From Buxus sempervirens (taxonomy: Eukaryota > Streptophyta > Magnoliopsida > Buxales > Buxaceae), in contig OX387184.1 of NCBI GenBank assembly GCA_947561395.2, positions 22,779,687 to 22,843,686 of the forward strand: a stretch of 64,000 bases of DNA, written 5' to 3'. The position numbers and the translations under genes are program-made. The notes beneath the pieces were generated by a model, which was not told the origin of the DNA, searched no databases, and saw nothing but the letters and a program-made list of their open reading frames with translations. Of this stretch, positions 11,801-26,800 are shown piece after piece. Position 1 is the first letter of the stretch; each line of letters starts with the position of its first letter.

Positions 11801-14800
11801 TCCTAAAGGTGGAGTTTGGTATGATTTAGTGCTTTAGTTTGTGCAATAAAATAATCGCTTGAGTATGTTAGGTCAGGGGCTATCTATAAAACCCTGAACC
11901 CGATTATATCTTAAGTATTAAGTTTATTGATTAAATTGGGCTTTTTTTGACTAATTAACTACTTGTCCCATGAAGGTGAGGTGGATGCAGATCATGACTA
12001 AATATTGGGGAAGCAAATTGAAGTCTGTTGAAGGTTTTACTAAGGTAAGCTTAATCAAGGTTATTTCTTAAATTTCAATTGGCTAAGGTACTCCCAAGTA
12101 TACGTAGGTACCCCCCAAGTAGAGATGCAAGATCCTTGGCACAGGGTTTGAAAGTCTCATTCAAACATGTACCAAGGGTTGCTAATGAGGTTGCCGATAG
12201 TTTAGCTAAGGCTGGGGCTTCAAGTCCGTCCTTAGTATTTGGTGAAATGTCTTTATGTCTTTATGTGTAGTTCTTTTTTCATTTAGCTGTGCCTCCCTGT
12301 TTTGGCACTCTTCTTTCTTTTTTGCTATGTTTTTCTCTTCTCTTTGTGTCTTTCTTCCTCTTACACAATAAAATTTCATCACTTATCCAAAAAAAAAAAG
12401 TGATCCCCAAGTAAGCCTAAGGTACCTCCCAACTAACAAAGGTACCCCCATCCAAATAACTCTAAGGTACCCCCCTTGAATAGCAAAATTGCTCCCCTAA
12501 ATAACAAAGGTACCCCCAAATAACCTAAGGTACCCCTAAATAGCCCTTAGGTACACCCCAAGGGTTTAGTTGGAATAGGGGCCTTGTTGAGGGGCAAGTT
12601 TGAAGAACCAAAAAGAGGCAATATAAAACCATGCCTTAGAAAATTTTTCTAACTGTTTTGACTCCCATTTGCATTGGACGTTTGGAGCAAAAAGAGAGTG
12701 AGTGAGGTTGCTGAAATCTTGGAGAAGAAGAAGGGAGATTGATGGTGAGTTGAGCTTCTCCATTGAACAAGTAAGTAGCAAATCCTTCCAACCAAAATGA
12801 ATTGCCTAAATTCGGATCTTCTTCTCTAGAGTTTTGATTGATGTGAGAAAATGGATTGCATGTTGATTTTAGCTTCTAAATTTCATAGGGTTTTGATTGT
12901 ATAGCATTTGTTGCTGGTTTTGCTACTAATTTATTAAGGAATTCGACTTACATTGACCATGTTCAAATTTGGGGTTTTCATTTCGTAAGCTACAACTTAG
13001 ATTGCATGTTTGGATTTGGTTTGAACCATGGATTGGATGAGATTCTTGTTCTAGTAAGGTTCTAAAGGTGTGTTGAGTTGATTTAGATGAGTTAGGTTTA
13101 GTCCCACATGAACTAGGAGGCTTGGGAAAGGATTTGAAAGAATTTGGTTTTGAAAAATGACCTAAAAAACACCCAACCCGAGTCGGCGATTAATCAGCAA
13201 ATTTGGTAATTAATCGCTAAGCCCAGAACACCCAGAAAACAGTCCTTGGAATGCTAATTGCGGACCTAATCCTAAGACTATTAATTGCCCAGTACAATTC
13301 TTCACAGTTTTTCACAACCTTTTTCCCAGACAACCTATAGTCCCTATGCAACACCCTTATTTACTTGAAAGACATTTAAGTACATGTTATTATTCTTTTT
13401 ACGTCTCCATTTACTTAAATCTTTACATGTAAATAAGGTTTTACCTCCCATTTGGAACCACTAAAAATACTCTCAATACCTAATTCCTAACAAATAAAAA
13501 GCTGACTTTTTGATTTATGCATAAAAATCCAGTTTTGCCCAATTTTTAGGAAAAACCATTTCTTGGGTTTGTTGCCCAAATGGATGATTTGGAAGGCCAT
13601 AAAATCATAGAAAAATAGTCAACACTTCATCAGACTACGATTAAAATTTGGGCTCGAAACTCTTAGTAGATTTTATTAGAAAATTATACATTGAAAAAGT
13701 CAAAGTTTTTAACCATACTTAGAATATTTTACAAGGTCAAAAACTTTGTGTCTCAGAATCCATGATTTTTGGTATGGTGAGTTTATTTTGAATTCTAAGA
13801 CTATTCCACTAAAAAAAATTAGTAATTTGTGGACTTCATGGTGTATTTGTTTTGCTTTGATTTACAAATCTAGTTATGGCTTTGAGCGGGAAATGATTAG
13901 TGATTATTCGTACATTTTTTGAGCTTTGATCTGGATTTGTAAAAGTAAGGTTAAGAACTTTTATGTGATTTGTGCTCTTGGCCTATAGTTTGATTGGTGG
14001 TGGATAAGGAATTCCACTTGGCCTCGGTTGATTGGTAGTGGATGGAGATTCCAATTGGCATATGGTATGGTTTGGCAGTGAATGGGGAATTCCACCTAGC
14101 CTTGGTTTTTGCACTGAAGCACTTGTTTTAATGAGTGATTTGAGAAGTTTTGTTTTGAGTTATGAGTTGTCTAATTGGGCATTGTACTTTATACGGATCA
14201 ATAGTGAGTCTAATTAGAGTGTTAGTGTTAGCTTGTTAGTTTAATGACCTTCGCCATATTGCTTTCTGTTGTGGGGTATCAGTGAAGCCTTCTTGGGGTA
14301 TAGAGGAGTTGCGGCAACCCTCCTGTCATGGGGTATCAGCGAGATGTTCTTGTGATTTGTGTTATGATTTGAGACCATAATGAGGCCATTGGTAGGGTCG
14401 TTACTTACCAGTCCATACGTGGGTGCTTTGCTTGTTGAGATATCCCTAGCTAGGCTTCTCTCTGTAAGTCGTATAGGTGACAAATGGACAGTGGTCATTA
14501 ATCTAATTTATAGACGCGCTAATCCATGAGTCCTACCAAAACATGCTTGTAGTATATGATTGTGTTGATCGAACTGATTTCATATGTTATCCGATTGAGT
14601 TGCTTTGACTTGAATTTGGTACTTTATATCTGAGAATGCTATCATGTCGTTATAAAATTGCATAAGCTGTTTATGTTCATGCATGTTTGCTGCTTACTGA
14701 GACTTTAGTCTCACGCATGTTTTGTTTTATCGGTTTTGTTTTCAAATCCTCCTGGTGAGCTATGTACTGGGGCAAAGATTGAGGGAGAGCCTGAGTATAG

Positions 14801-17800
14801 GCCTAAGGACTACTACCATCCATTGTAGGGTTCTCTCTGTGTTAATTGTATTTAGTCTTGGAACTTGTAAATTGGATATGTATTGATTCTTTTTGAACTT
14901 ATACACTTGGGAGTTACGTTTGGACCATGACTTCTGTATATGACTGTACATATTAGAAAAAGAGATTGTGAGCATTTAGTTGCCTTTTTGTATACACATG
15001 TATCATATTTTTTTGGTTGTTTATATAGGTGATTTTTTCTAGGTGGAAATTTTTGTCCCATGCTTCTTATATACACTCTTAAGACTACATTATAATTGCC
15101 CTTGATTGTTATTAATTAAGTCTTGTGGGCCCATAAGTAGGGCTCAGGGATGGGTAGGTGCCTTTAATGGGCAAACCCAATTCTGGGGCACTACATTATC
15201 ATTAGGTCATGTGGGTTTAGTATAGTGTTGTGTGGATGCATGTATTATATTTTGCAAGAATTGTATGGTTTATAAGGTAAGGTTTTAGGGAGATGCTTTG
15301 TCAGGATGACATGACGGATTCAAGGTTTCAAGTATCAACCAAAATTGATACAATTAGCTAAGTCTTATGGTCTTGAGGATGGTTAAAGGTGTCAATTGAT
15401 ACCTTACCATTAGCCTCTACTTTTCATGGTATATGATGATAAATAGCAAATAGTTTCAGTTTTTGAGAGAGTAGGTTCTTGATCTAAAATCATATTTAAA
15501 ATCTTAAAGGGGATTGTGTTTGGCAAAAAAAAGCTTCTGCTAGTCTTCTATTGGCACTATAAGGTATTAATTTGCTTGATTGACTCATAATTAAGGTTCA
15601 AGAAATACACTGTAGGCAACATGTCCTTGGCAAATGGTGGTTGGTGTTATTGAGTCCTATAACCATTCAAGATGCCATTAAAAAGGATTCAACATTTATG
15701 GGGTTTCCCAATGTAGCACACATTGGATGATAGGCTTGGTTAAGGACCATGGTGGCATTATAGGGCCACGCAGCAAAAGAACCCACAAGTGGGACAATAG
15801 GTAATATGAAGTATAAGTTTTAAGTGTGGAACTCAGAATGACTGCATTAAATTGGAGCATTTATAGGTTGGATTGGTAAATAAATATTATAGGTTGCTTG
15901 TGGTGAAGGTCAAGGCACCACATGGTTGATCTGCTGCATGAAAAAGAAGTAATCATCACATGTCAGCCATAGGGTGTGTGCAAGGTTAGCTTCCTATGAA
16001 TTATGCATTTGGAACTCATCATCCTTTTCTCTTTCCAAATATGTGTAATGTGCCTATGTACGAGTACATGAGAGAACCATATCACATATAACATACTAGT
16101 GATACCATGGTAATAAATAGTCAAAATCATTACAACTGCCAAATTTCTGTGGCTTGCATTCTAGATTTCATTTTCATAAAAAAATAATCTTTAATTGACC
16201 CGTGATAGAATTACCCATTTTACATCATTAGTATGATATGACTAGCCTCAAAATAATTGAGTATTAAGTTGTAGTACTAATAGAAACATACTAAGTGAAA
16301 ACTACATGAAAGGTTTTCTATTCTATCTTACCATCTAACTACACTTGGTGAGAATAGGGTTCTTTTTTTTTTTTTAGTGACATGACACGGAGAGATAGGG
16401 TGGCAAATTCAGACCACCTATAAGAATAGACACTCTAGATAGGATAAATGGGCAATAAATCAACCCAAAAAAGCTAAATTAATACCACCATATTGGGTTT
16501 CGTCATGTGTAAAAGCCACAATAAAACCACTATCCTTGATGGTTAGAGGAATTGGAGGTAGAATTCGAAGTAAGAATTGGAATTGGGTTCTTGATACCAA
16601 TTCTTCTGATTGGTTGAATATTTAAAAATCATTCAAGCTAATTTCATTGGATTCATTTTTAATGTTATTTTTTAGATAAGTAAATCTATATCATTATATA
16701 TGAAAATTTGAATTTTTCTACCCAAGAATTCGGATAGCGATAATCTCGAGTAATTAAAAAAACCATCTTTCTAAAGAGAAGGTTATAGGGAGAGAGAACT
16801 CTAGAAAGAGAGGAAATGCTCGATAGAGATAAAATCTAGAGAGAATGTCCTAGAAAGAAAACTCTAAAAAGAAAAGGAATGCTTGAGAAAATCTAGAGAG
16901 CAAATGCTATAGAGACAAAACTCTAGAAAGATAAGCAGAATGCTCTAGAGAGATAGAGTGCTATAGAAAGAGCTCTAGAGAGAGAGAGAGAGGAATGCTC
17001 CAGAGAGAAAACTCTAAAAAGAGAAACGGAATGCTCTCCAGGAAAAATTCTAGAGAGGAAATCCTTTAAAAAGAGAGTTCTAGAGAGAGAAAGTTCTAAA
17101 GAAAATACTTAAAGAGAAGAAAGTGATCTAGAAAGAGAAAATCATAGAGGTGAAGAAGGATAAAGTTTATGTTATTATTGGCTGCTATAATTAAAGAATT
17201 GTCATTGAATTTTGTAAGCTTATCCAATCAATGGAATTAGAATTTAAACCTAATTCTTATATAATCAAATTCCAAATTTCAATTTCTCTTGTCGTCCAAT
17301 CACAAGAATTTTGATTCTACTAAATTACAATACTTAATGAATTGCAATTTGAATTCGAATTCTTAACTCCAATTCCAATTCATCAAACCAATCGGACCTT
17401 GAGATTTCATGTTATCTATGAGAAAGTTGTTAGATATAGGGAATACATATTTCCTATGGCAACCAGCAAATAATTCACAATCATCTAGCACACATAGTTA
17501 TGATTACCCTACACATAAGAAGCAGCTCTTCCAGCAGAGGTAGCTCTAATCTTTACCAAAACTCAGTAGTTTTTCCTCTTTTAAAATGATTAAAGTACTT
17601 GGTCACCAAGACAGACGAACCTGACTCGTTGAATTTGCATGAAAATGTGGACCTTCTATGGTTTCAGCATTCTTTTCTCCATTGTTCCTGTACAAGACAA
17701 AAATTTCATGTGGAAGTTATTCAACATAATCATCATTGCTATCATGAGCAACAGCAAGAAAACTTTCAGACCAAACAGCACAAAATATCTTCTACTAATT

Positions 17801-20800
17801 TAGCCTATCAAGAATCAAATCATTAGTTCCATTCAGATATTTTCTCACCAATTCCATCCATATTGTCCTTAGCCATATAGCTGCCCTCTTAATTGAATTT
17901 AATTAGCACAAAATAATTGATATTGATGCAATTTATGGTCCGTCTTACTTTAATAAGCCCATCCCATTGAATCTCCTTTATATCGTTACCAGCAAGTAGG
18001 GAGTCTTGGGACTATGAAACCTTCCACTTTAATCCTTTACAAATTTTATTCTTCCTAGACCTTCCATGCTTCCATCTTAGTAATCTTTGCTTCAGCAACG
18101 TTATACGAATGAATACAATGTTTCTTGATTAGCCAACAATTGCTTCACAAAATATAATCAGTCTTACAACTGCTATAAAATTTTCCTTGCATCTGATCTC
18201 CACATGCAATTATGTAGCAGTCCAGAAACACTTCTACTTTAGCAACCCAACTAGTCCTGCAAGCAATATCCTCAAATACTCCTTTGTATGAGTTGAGAAG
18301 TACAGAAATTTCATCAAAAATAGCACCCAGTCTGGGAACAAAAGAATCTTTCTAGGATCATACTGATTCATGTACAAAGAGACTAGGGTAGGCACAGTAA
18401 AAAACATGGTATGATGCTGATGAAGAATGTGGAATAAATGAAAAAACTTACACTGTAGCTTGATGATTTGATTTTTGTTGGCTCTCACTGCTTGATTCAA
18501 TTTCAGATCCACTGTTTTCTTCACGCTGTTGACTAAGCTGTATGTGGAGACTATCAACCTTCTGTTTCAAACTAATGATGTCTGCTTCTGCAAGAGCAAT
18601 TTCCTCGATCTCTGCTTTTGTCTTTAAATACAATAGTAAATCATAAATCCTTCAAATAGTCAGAGACTAAATCAAAAGTAAAATTATTCTATTTCTGTGC
18701 TAAGCTAACCTTGTCATCTATAGTGGCTGAGACAGGGAAGTGATCTAACGCCATTTTCAGCCCACCTTCGAGAGCTGCCCTAAGTTCTTTCTCCCTTTGC
18801 AACTGTTCCTGGAGCCTTGCAACCTACAATTGGGATGATTGCTTATTATCATAATTAAATGCAGAACTTTTTCAAGGATAGAAATCAGTAATGCAAGTTT
18901 CCTACAACATTTAACTTATTTGAAAATTTGTAAAAGAGTGGATTAAATGATATAAGGTACAATGTATGTTTGTACATTTAGGGTAGTTATGAGAAGTTGT
19001 GACAGGTCAGATGATCGACATTACATGGACTAATAATGTAGCTTAATGTCATAGCTGGCTATCTCATTCATGGATTATATCTTGGCTTCTCAAGTTCGTT
19101 AAGTTCAATTTGAAGCATGGTTTATTGCATATCAGCGAAATTTTACCACTGCCATGATGGTAACATGAAATATATAGGGAAATCAAAATTTTCTCATATT
19201 CACTAGATTTTGTGGCATGCCACAAATATCAGTGACAAACATGCCATCGGCATGCCACAAAATCTAGGGAAAATTACACATCTACATGTGTTAAGGAATA
19301 TATTAAATATATAAAGTTCACCCCCAACTATCAGCTTAAGCTTATAATGTAACCTTAAGCAATGTTGTGTCCCTCTAGTATCCCAGCGTGCATGCCTTCA
19401 TCCTGAGTATAAACAATCACCATTCAGCCCAAAGCTATCATCCATCCATGAGAATATAGTGCCCCTCTAATGCTTCAGTCATTTGACATTCTGCTTTCAA
19501 GCCAGCACCATAGTTTCCCACTTTATAAAGCATACTCACTATAGGTACACTTAAGGTGCTCCAATACCTCAACATTTCATGTCTTCACCTCGAGCCAGCA
19601 ACCATACTATGCCACATCTGTCATCAAGATAATGCCACCCAATTCCTGAGCCCTCTGGTCCAATTCTTGAGTATGCACATACCTCCTTTCAAACTTTTGT
19701 AGCAGCAATATCCTCATCCCAAAGGATGACCTACCACTAGAAGCACCACTGTACTCCCACATATCCCTTTATTACAAGGGACTCACCCATTTGCACCTCT
19801 GTGCATCCATTCCTTTGTTAACCTGTAGCCTTGATACTCAGTTCATAACTTTGGCATGGTTGTCCGGTCCGTTGGAGCAACATGGTATATCCACCATCTA
19901 GCCTTCCCTGCTAGCATGCCTGCACATAGCTCTTCACTTGAGCTCTCAAGACATAAGCATTCAAATCCCATTTCCAAATTCCTTACAATATGCAACACTA
20001 TGTCAACACAAGTTCCATGCACTAGAGAACTCTTCTCCAATATCATTTACACTCATGCTCACAATAGAGCTGCATAATCCAAACTGTATCAAAGATCCTT
20101 CCCATGTCGTAGTCAGTATCATCTCGATCCTGGGTCTAGCACTTTCAATACTGCCCTGCCAATAGAAGCCAACCACTTAGTGGCCAGTAGCCCTACCGCT
20201 ACTCAAAACCACATCATGCATCCATACTTGCCTCACCATGCCTTTGGCGAAGACAAGCGATCTTCGATACCATGCAACAGTTGCCGCACACCACAACCAA
20301 GCCAGTTGTACCATTACCAAGCTCAACCCAGTCACACCCTACAACTGAGCACACCATTGTGCTAGCAATACCTTGTCACTCACTTGCAACAAAGAACACC
20401 ATGAGCAAAGTCTGCCTCTTCTTTAACTATTGTCTCACATGTTTGTAGCCACCAAACTTCCTAAGCTGACTAAACCACATCCTTGTATTCAACAACAAGA
20501 TCCATAATAGACCTTTCTATGATATCGTCCCGTAGGACGTGACTCACAAGTCATCACAAAGCTTCTACCTCTGAAGCCAATGTGCACCTGGTCTTCCACA
20601 ATACAAACATCAATGTTGTCCCATACCAACACCAACATCGGTATTTAGATATCAAGTCTTTCACACCCATCTTGATACGAGCGGCTCACACCACTCTTGT
20701 ATTATCAAACCGCCAAATTCACAATTACTGCGTCATGCCTCCTCTGAGGACTCAACCATTCTGCCTATTTGTGTCAAATTGTTGACACCACAATTTTCTG

Positions 20801-23800
20801 GTATCAGCCTTCACTCACACACTCCTGCAAGCATACCGGCCCAAATGACTCATCTTAGTCATTGTGCAACAACTTGCCACACATACCAGCCAACATTCAA
20901 CATATTCGTCTTAAATATCTTGTAGTAGCAGCATAATTTTTTTTGATTCATACTGACACTGGTCTTCACCCTGTAAGCATATCACAAGAGACCTGCTGAC
21001 TCTCGAATGCAAACTAGTACCTCGAACCAACCAACCTATTGTTGGCTTGTTGTTGTGCAACATTCTGTCACACCTGCCAGCATTATCCCCAGTACTCTAG
21101 TACACTGCAAACTCTTTCTTAGCTCTTTACGTAAGTGCTCCCCCACTTGTCATGTTGATGCCCTCGTCAACACTACAACCAAGTAGAAGTCTCACCCTTT
21201 TAGTCTCGCACTAGTGCTCCACATGTAAGTCAGTACCCCTTTAGATGGTCTTCAAGTATCCCAAACTTAGCAATCCATCGCTTCCTGTTTGGTTATCACA
21301 CCTTGAATCTGTCCCGAATATAGCTGTTCGTCACCTTACCTTCGGTACACCATCCTTGAAGTACTCTGCTCTACCATGTATTCACTGTGCACTAACACGT
21401 CTGGACCTTCCCTTGGTCCAAGACAAAGCTCCACCGAGCCAATCCAAACCATTGCGGTTGAACTCAACTTGCAATCTCGTGTGCATTCCTTTGTAGAGGT
21501 ATGAGAATCTCTTCAGAGGGAGGCAGCTCAGTCTTATGCATAGCGGAAGTGTGGTGGTCAGTGTCAACAATGGTAGTTGGACGATCACATTATAGGACTC
21601 AATGGACTGTGTTCTTGATATTGCAAGAGACTGCATGGTGAGATGCTGCATAACTATAGTTGGCTTGCGAGCCATGTCCGGAGGGGCACATCTCTTCTCA
21701 AGAAGACGACATAAGAGTTCCATGGGAAAGCTTAATTTGCAAAATGGATGTGAGCATCTATAGGTCTGCAGACCGAGTCCTGCGAGACTTGATAAGTAAA
21801 GAACATGCCACTTTCGCTTGAGAGCCACGTCTTGGGAGGCGTTTGTGACATTGTGATGTGTCAGAGGACACAATTTGGGTTCATGGTAGAACCTTGGCTC
21901 GACGGAGAGAGCCTAAAGAGATATGTTGTGTGCAAGGTTGCACGATAATTCAAAGGTGAACTTTATATATTTAATATATTCCTTAACAACATGGAATGTA
22001 GATTTATTTATTTTTATTTAGTCATTTATGGATGTGATATATTTTTTATAAATGATTGCATTGTACCCTTCTACTCTTTTGTATGTCTTGACTTAATCAG
22101 TATTCAACGGAGATGATGATATATATTTTCTATACCTTCCCTTCTATTTTTTGGAAGCATTTCATACCATATATGCATTAAATGAATTAAACCCAAAAAA
22201 AAAAAAAAAAAATGACTTCCAACACTTGGGAAAATCCAAGGAAATTTTCCTAGATTTTGCCAGTGAAATTTCTCCAAAAGCCGCTGGAGACATGTCGGCA
22301 AAATTAGAAGCATAAATCCTTGATTTGAAGAAGCATGCTTGTCTTTCTATCATAGGTAATTAGCCAGCCCCCTCATTCACTAGTCTATTTTGTTATGAGA
22401 ATGTATACCTACATGGCAATGAAATTGGACGACATTGCCCAATAAAACGCCTTTTAGTCAATTTTCCCTCAACAAATCCATGCCAAATTTTTTTTTTAAA
22501 AAATGTTCACTGAGAGAGTTATAATCTCTAGTTCAAATGAATTAGAACCCCATCAACAACTATAGGAAAAAGATGGGCACTGAATTACCTCTCAATTCAG
22601 CACTCCAAGATACCTAGGGCCATTTTATAAAGGAATGACACAATGAAAAGGGCTCCACTTAAGTGATATAATCTTCAAAAACCAGTGAGGAACTCAGAGT
22701 GTCTTTCAACCACCTTACAACATGCATGATCTGTGGGACACACATGCCTATAGTTCTTAAATGATTAATTTCCTGCAAATTCTATACAAACGTACAAAAT
22801 ATGCAGCTAGGATTTATTCTCCTTGATGAAACTGGGAAATATGTTGCAGCAGTGGTAAATTCAACACATGTCATGACTCATGTATTCAAGATGAGTTTTG
22901 AACTACAACATTCCATATTTTCTTCTGCTGTGTTCAGGGAAAGAAACCATTATTTATTTCTGTTGCATCAAAAATAGTTGCCAATGCATTGCAATGGAGC
23001 TTTCAGCTTCCCAATTTTCATAGAGAGGGATCTAACGTTGAAATTTCTCACTGATATCTTCTGTTCCTTACCATTATTAACAGCCTTGTAGATTGAAATC
23101 AAGACAAGTAGCTTGTTCCATCTAACTTAAAAGATGTTATTTGCATAGTTGAGCTGTCATTTAGATTCTCAAGTAAGTTAAGGTTGCTGTCATAGAGGTG
23201 TCAGATGCACTTTAAGACTTTTCATATTAAGAAGTTATTCCAAACTGCCCACTCAGCTTGAAAAGATTCTAACTCACTAGACAATCAGACTTTCAGCCAG
23301 TAACAGGAGAAAACCCAAAAATGAAGATTTTTAGGGGAAGGTAAATATAAAGGACAAAAATCAGCACATAACCTTCTTTACTCCAAATCTAGGGTGGCCT
23401 CCTTTGTTGAAATCTTATCATTTGTTGTGCAATTTGATTCCATTTTTGACCCCAAATAAATTCAAATCAGTAATATATCAACTTATGTTTGAATCTTTCA
23501 ATTTCTATACTGAATCATTTTTTTCCTTCTTTTGTTTGATTCAAATTGTCCAGCTTTGCAACATCAAAGGTATGCCAGTTTCTTCTTCTTCTTCTGTTTT
23601 TTTTCCTTTTTAAACATATTTTACTTGTTTAACAAGCCATTCTGTAAAGATAAATCTCAAAACTTAAAACCACAAATCCTAATTCTAGTAAGATTATTAT
23701 AAGTTTTATCATTTACAATTCAGAATTATAATTTACTTATGAGCTATTCTTTAGATTGAATAAAAACAAAGCATACTATGCTAGGCTTGAGCATGCATAA

Positions 23801-26800
23801 GTTCTCTGATACCCAACTTCAGCCGACAAATTTCCAGCCCCAACATTGTCAATCTATCTTTTGAAGATAACTAAAAAAACTAATGCTAAAAGTTAGGAAA
23901 ATACATGGAAATATATAAACAGCTACTTACTCATTAAAGTAGATGTTTGATGTGTAATTGTTTAAATAATAATTTAATATGAAAAAAATAAAAAGAAAAA
24001 AATTTAAAAATCTAGAAAAATTAGGAAAGGGCCATGAAACCTTATAATGCAAGTTTACTAGTTCAAATGTGATTTGGAATTTTGGATATCTAAATATTTT
24101 TAATTTATTATTACAAAATTATGAAAATTACAAGAATTATAAAAAAGTTTCAAAATTCAAAAGAAGTCATAAGAACTTGTAAATGTCTTAAGTCTATATG
24201 CTTTTTTTGTTTTCTAAAATTTATTTTGGCTTTGTAATAACTTTTTTAATTTTTGGGAATTTCTACGCATAGGTGCGCAGAATTTGTTGTTGCACTAGTG
24301 GTGTGCTGGAAAAATTCCAGCAGGATGACATAGTTGTCCCTAGGTGGAATGGCGTCGAAGACGACACAGTGCTCCTTGAGTATTGCTAAGGGCTTCCAAC
24401 TGATTTATGCAGCACTAAAGGGCTTCCACTTCTTCTTTGGATATATTTACACCATCCTTGAAAGAAAAAACAGTGATACGTAGATACAGAGTGACACAAG
24501 GCAACTAATGAGCATTGAAAGGCTCCAATATCCAGCCTTTACCCCAACTAGTAAAACTATATGCAGATGGAGCTCTCAGCAAGCCTTCTAGGTATGATAT
24601 GTGCAATCATAATATCCCAATACTCACATTTCAGCTTGTCTTTATCCTCAACCCTCACTCCGGCAACTTTGCCTCCTTTACCTTGGCCACTAGTTTAGGT
24701 TCCTATTTGTGAGAGTAAGCCCAATGCAGATCCTTCACAGAATGAATGTTAAAGCATTCTACTCCTGCTCTTATCTCTTTAAGGGTAGGCATAAACCTGA
24801 TTTTGTGATGGAAATAATTAATTTCATAATAATTGAATATTCAATTGCTCATATCACAAATTCAATCCTGCCAACAGCTGAAAAATTCAGTTCCTTCCAT
24901 AAATTTCTTGAAATTTTGTGGCATTCATTGAGCACAATTTTTTTTTTCATCCATTCTGGTATCCTTAAAAGAGTGGAGAAAAAAATTGCAAGAAGTATAT
25001 ATCCTCACCTCAGTTGATATATGATATATGTAACTGGTAGATATAGATATTATTTTCCTAACTTCGAAATATGGTTGTGCTTGAACATCACAAAATTCCT
25101 TAGCTGTCTTTAGGAAAAGAAGTCCACTATTAATATCAGGCTGCATGTGGTGAAGAGGCCAAGAGAATACTTAGAATTCTTCACCTCCCAGTTATCACGG
25201 AGGCAACAACCTAGTGTAAGTTTTCAATTCTCCTAGTTAGATAACACTTTTTTGCCTGCCACTTGATGAACAGCATCATTGATTGAGATCATGCTTAGCA
25301 ATTTGCTCCATCCAACTTCACAGTTGCAATTGACGAATAAGATTGTTGTCAGCTCAAGTTCCTGTGGGAACTTGACAGCTGCAATTCTCCTAATTTAGCA
25401 CTACTTTAACCAAGTTGCAATTCTCCTAATTTAGTATCCTCTATTTGTTAGTCTTACCCTCATATCTCTACGGAATAAGTTAACATGAAGATGCTTCTTT
25501 TTAGTTTTACTTATTTTGAAGCCTACTGGAGTTGCATAGAAGTTCTTGAGGACTGTGATAAATTTTTTTCCTCCGGACTAGAATTCCTATCTTAAAATAT
25601 CACACAACATAATTAGTGTTGTGTCCTCATAGATGCACTTCAATGTCCATCATGATTGACTTCACATGTTCACAGCTATAGCTATGTGGTGGAACCCTAT
25701 GTATGCTCATTTCAACATAAACAACAAATTGATAAGTTCTGGAAAATTATAGACAGTTTTTAGACCTGAATGCAAAAAGGAAGATGCAAAATTCATACAC
25801 ATGCACAAAATTATAATAAGCATGAAGAAATTAGTACAACCACAACAAACAAAAACTTTCTTCCAGAATCTTGGTCTATTCTGAAAGAGATGAAAAAAAA
25901 TTGAAAAGCAAAATGATATATGTGCAGGTATCTGTTCAATTTCTAAAAAAGCAACAAAAAGTAAGTTCTGAGCCATATAATAAGCATGATGCCATTACAT
26001 GTATATAATGTGTGTGTGACCAACCAAGTGTTCTTTCTTTCATATTCATATAATGGGATGTAAACAGACTTAAGGAGAAGTTTCCAATTTAGGATATACA
26101 TCTCGTTCAAGAGCAAGACGACGCTCATGCAAAGCCAGCTTTCTTCTTTCCAGACTTGCTTGCAGAAGAGCATTCCCTTTGGCCTAAAAGGTAAAATGTT
26201 TATATATTTAATATTCTATACACAATCATTTTCCTAAAAATAGAAAAAACAATGCTTTCAATAAGAAACTTAACACTACCTCTTTTGCAATTCTATTTTG
26301 CAGGTCTGTTCTAGTGACCTCAAGCCTCTGAATTTCAACACTGTTTGTAGAACAATGAATCAAATTCATTGGAAAATATTGTCATACCAACAAATAAATG
26401 TGACTTGAACACATAAAAAGCAGGTTTCTGATAGAAAATGAGCCATTTTAGCAACAAAGGGAAAAAAATATCAACTTGGTAATGTGGACAACCCATGATC
26501 AGAAATGTAAACAAGTACTGAAAGCATCTGAATTTCACAACTTGGTAATGTGGACAACCCATGATCAGAAATGTAAACAAGTACTGAAAGCATCTGAATT
26601 TCACTACTGAACATTCTTGTGATGTACAAGTCTCAAAATGAAATGGGAACTGGCTCTACCAACCTCCACATTTTGCACTTCAAAGTATGGAAAGCAAAAT
26701 CAGAAAAACATCTTAAAGATCAGATGAAAATTCTCATGCTAGAATTTGTCACATAGATAATTAAAGGAAAAAAAGAAGAAGGAAAAGGTATGCCCCCAAG

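Noticed and set aside
18234..18557. 107-codon minus-strand frame
   Set aside because: It overlaps the coiled-coil exon out of frame.
21382..21873. 163-codon open frame on the minus strand
   Set aside because: It lies inside the 2.7-kb TIR element, shows no recognisable domain and has a composition like its non-coding surroundings.
22190..22215. A18 tract as another micro-LINE
   Set aside because: No L1 tail motif before the A-run and no flanking direct repeat.
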